From Ceriagrion tenellum (Eukaryota > Arthropoda > Insecta > Odonata > Coenagrionidae): 64,000 bases of DNA. Shown here in pieces: positions 62,223-64,000 of this stretch; the first letter of the stretch is position 1, and each line of letters opens with the position of its first letter. The position numbers and the translations under genes are program-made. The notes under the pieces are model-generated. The model did no database searches. It had not been told where the DNA came from and worked only from the letters and a program-made list of their open reading frames with translations. The stretch spans positions 81,012,716 to 81,076,715 of the forward strand of contig OY720642.1 of the NCBI GenBank assembly GCA_963169105.1, in the 5' to 3' direction.

Positions 62223-63769
62223 CTGTAAAAGGTATTTTAAAAAGTGCCAATATTAATGATCAATTTCATAAAGCAGAACTATTAAAAATTTTTTACTATG
62301 GATAAATATTGATAAGATATGTATCATAAACAAAAGAACTCTATCTATAACTTATGCTCAGCCTCTCCCTTATCAGTGCTTTTCAATCTATTTAGTTTTC
62401 AAAACTGACATTTGTACGAGCACTTGTCCACTGACACAGCATACTTTTGGCATAGCAACTGGCTAGGCATTTTCCAAAATTTAAAGGAAAAATACAAAGT
62501 TAGGTCGGATTACTACTAATAATTATACAGGAAAGGCAATTTTTTAGTAAATGCAGCATTAAAGCAAATGAATGAGTTAACAACAATATAAAATATGAAC
62601 AACTGGAAACGGTCAATGTGGAAATGTATGTGCAAGAAGAATTCAAACAATATTACTGCTCTAGCAAACCCATGTGTAAAAATGCTGAAGTACAAAGCTG
62701 GCTCAATTCCAATAAAAATTGTTCATAAAAATATAGGTAATTCAAAATAAAATTAAGAGGAATTCTAGGACCCAAGTCAGGTTTTTGAAGACTGAAATCT
62801 GTATAAATGAAATATTAAACTTCTCATGAAGAAATTCTGCATTTAAAAATTCTATAAAACCTATGTACATATACTCCATCTGTATAAATGAAATGTTACA
62901 ACTTCTCACGAAGCAATTATGCATTTAAAAATTCTATAAAACCTACATACATGTACTCAATACATCGACTCTGAGGTAAATACAGTAATTTATTTACAAT
63001 AATATGCCCCTAGCTTTCGGAATGTGGCATTTTATAATGTTATATGGTGTTCACAAAATTGGTGCTAAAGTAAGAAGGTTGCCTATGGATAAGACCCCGC
63101 TGCTTTCAATGGGATACCACTCTTAAGTATGCCCTCCACTTATGGTACTGCTCGCAAGCACCACAAGGGCCTCACTATGAATTATCTTTTCGTTATTTCT
63201 CCCTCCTCTCCCTTTTCGTTCAAGTTGGATCCTGTTTGGTCTCCATGCAGGAAAAATATCACTATGTATCTTTAATTAATAAAAAATGTCCACAAGATAG
63301 CTAGCATATCTGAAAATTTTTAGGGGTAGTTGCCATCTCTATTTAAACCAGCGACAAAGGAATATTTACATTTTGCATACATACACACACCAACGTCCTT
63401 TCCCATCACACAGGTGTGAAAAAGCTTTTATTAAAGCTTGTTACATTTAATCACAACTATTGGTTCATGCTCAGGAAATTTATCTATGAACACATTCCGG
63501 TTAATCCGCATCCATATTGAAAGGAACAAATCAGCGACACTGTTACACAAGCAGTATGTCATTTAACTGGCGGATAAGCTTAGCAATAGCTAAATATTTT
63601 CAGCATTCCAGTGTTGATTTAAGAATCATCCTGTTCCCTTAGGGCAGTTGTTCTCAGCCTTGTTTACTCAATTCCCCTTTTCAACACAATTCAAAATATT
63701 ACTTCCTCACCCCGAAATCGTCATTCTGGTCTTACATGAGAGAGCTCCAAGGCAAATCTTCAACAGTAG
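62223..63769 (-). other. YME1L1 intron
   Basis: No further YME1L1 exon found. It contains a tandem duplication (62797-62960) and runs into a LINE fragment. Confidence 0.5.
62797..62960 (+). repeat. Tandem duplication, 81-bp unit x2
   Basis: ATCTGTATAAATGAAAT ... GCATTTAAAAATTCTATAAA is repeated at 62797 and 62878 with about 10% differences. Confidence 0.85.
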
Positions 63770-64000
63770 TCTTTATTGGACACAAACAGCATAGCGGATA
63801 CCACCATCATCGACAAAGCCAACCTATTGACTCACTACTATGAAAGTGTATTCACTAATGATGACACAATACACAATTTAGACATTCCTGACTTAAACGA
63901 GCCAATGGCTGACATAACAATTCAATGCAAAGGAATAACTAAACAATTACGTTCGATTGAAAGTAACAAGTCCCCAGGTCCAGAGGGAATCCCTGCACAC
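63770..64000 (+). mobile_element. LINE RT N-terminal fragment (runs off the window)
   Basis: An open frame from 63770 reads TNSIADTTIIDKANLLTHYY, ESVFTNDD, QCKGITKQLRSIESNKSPGP, EGIPAH. This is the start of a Jockey/CR1-type reverse transcriptase ('D.....KA..LN.YF.SVFT' and 'L..(L)..NKS(P/A)GPDGI'). It is antisense to YME1L1 and continues beyond 64000. Confidence 0.75.

Overview
The window is eukaryotic nuclear DNA. It is AT-rich, its genes are split into exons with GT-AG introns, and it is full of decayed transposons. The gene products read most like insect proteins: the adenylate kinase N-terminus has the 'DLAP...A N(x)P-IWV-GG' layout that I recall from insect AK1. Together with Penelope-like elements, piggyBac remnants, Jockey/CR1-type LINE pieces and long repeat-loaded introns, this points to an arthropod, probably an insect with a fairly large genome. 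I cannot name the species.

Five conserved housekeeping genes are present. Left to right: the last two exons of METTL13 (eEF1A methyltransferase) on +, 928-2415; a complete FAM210A-type mitochondrial membrane protein on +, 6595-12490, in 4 exons adding up to an open frame of 286 codons; a complete TM9SF4 (nonaspanin) on -, 41548-19713, in 9 exons with consistent phases adding up to 666 codons; adenylate kinase 1 on -, about 58938-51301, 5 exons seen, extreme N-terminus not placed; and the last two exons of YME1L1 (mitochondrial i-AAA protease) on -, 62222-61334, with the rest beyond the right edge. FAM210A and TM9SF4 are convergent. TM9SF4, AK1 and YME1L1 lie in the same direction. Nothing suggests an operon or a shared pathway, although FAM210A, YME1L1 and adenylate metabolism all touch mitochondrial or energy biology.

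Most of the remaining DNA is mobile-element debris. (a) Penelope-like elements (PLEs): a degenerate copy with reverse transcriptase, GIY-YIG nuclease and inverted terminal repeats at 13915-17316, interrupted by a LINE; an RT fragment at 3950-4327; a duplicated GIY-YIG fragment at 57033-57380; and several fold-back structures (25.8, 34.9-35.8, 54.4-54.8 and 57.7-57.9 kb) that look like PLE termini joined head to head. Two of these carry hammerhead-ribozyme-like cores. (b) A TTAA-flanked, about 550-bp inverted-repeat element in four copies (11.4, 17.5, 28.6 and 40.3 kb). (c) Two dead piggyBac-type transposase genes (9 kb and 49 kb). (d) A 2-kb TA-flanked pogo/Tigger-like element inside TM9SF4. 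(e) LINE fragments at 15.3, 37.7, 51.5 and 63.8 kb. (f) A tRNA-derived fold-back at 43.8-44.0 kb and a second tRNA-like SINE at 20.2 kb. (g) Small elements carrying perfect palindromes (11.1, 20.7 and 56.2 kb).

The most interesting feature is the recurrent family of palindromic or fold-back PLE termini with candidate self-cleaving ribozyme cores. I saw no bacterial, CRISPR or operon-type system. All gene calls rest on reading translated sequence by eye against remembered family sequences; no database search was run.
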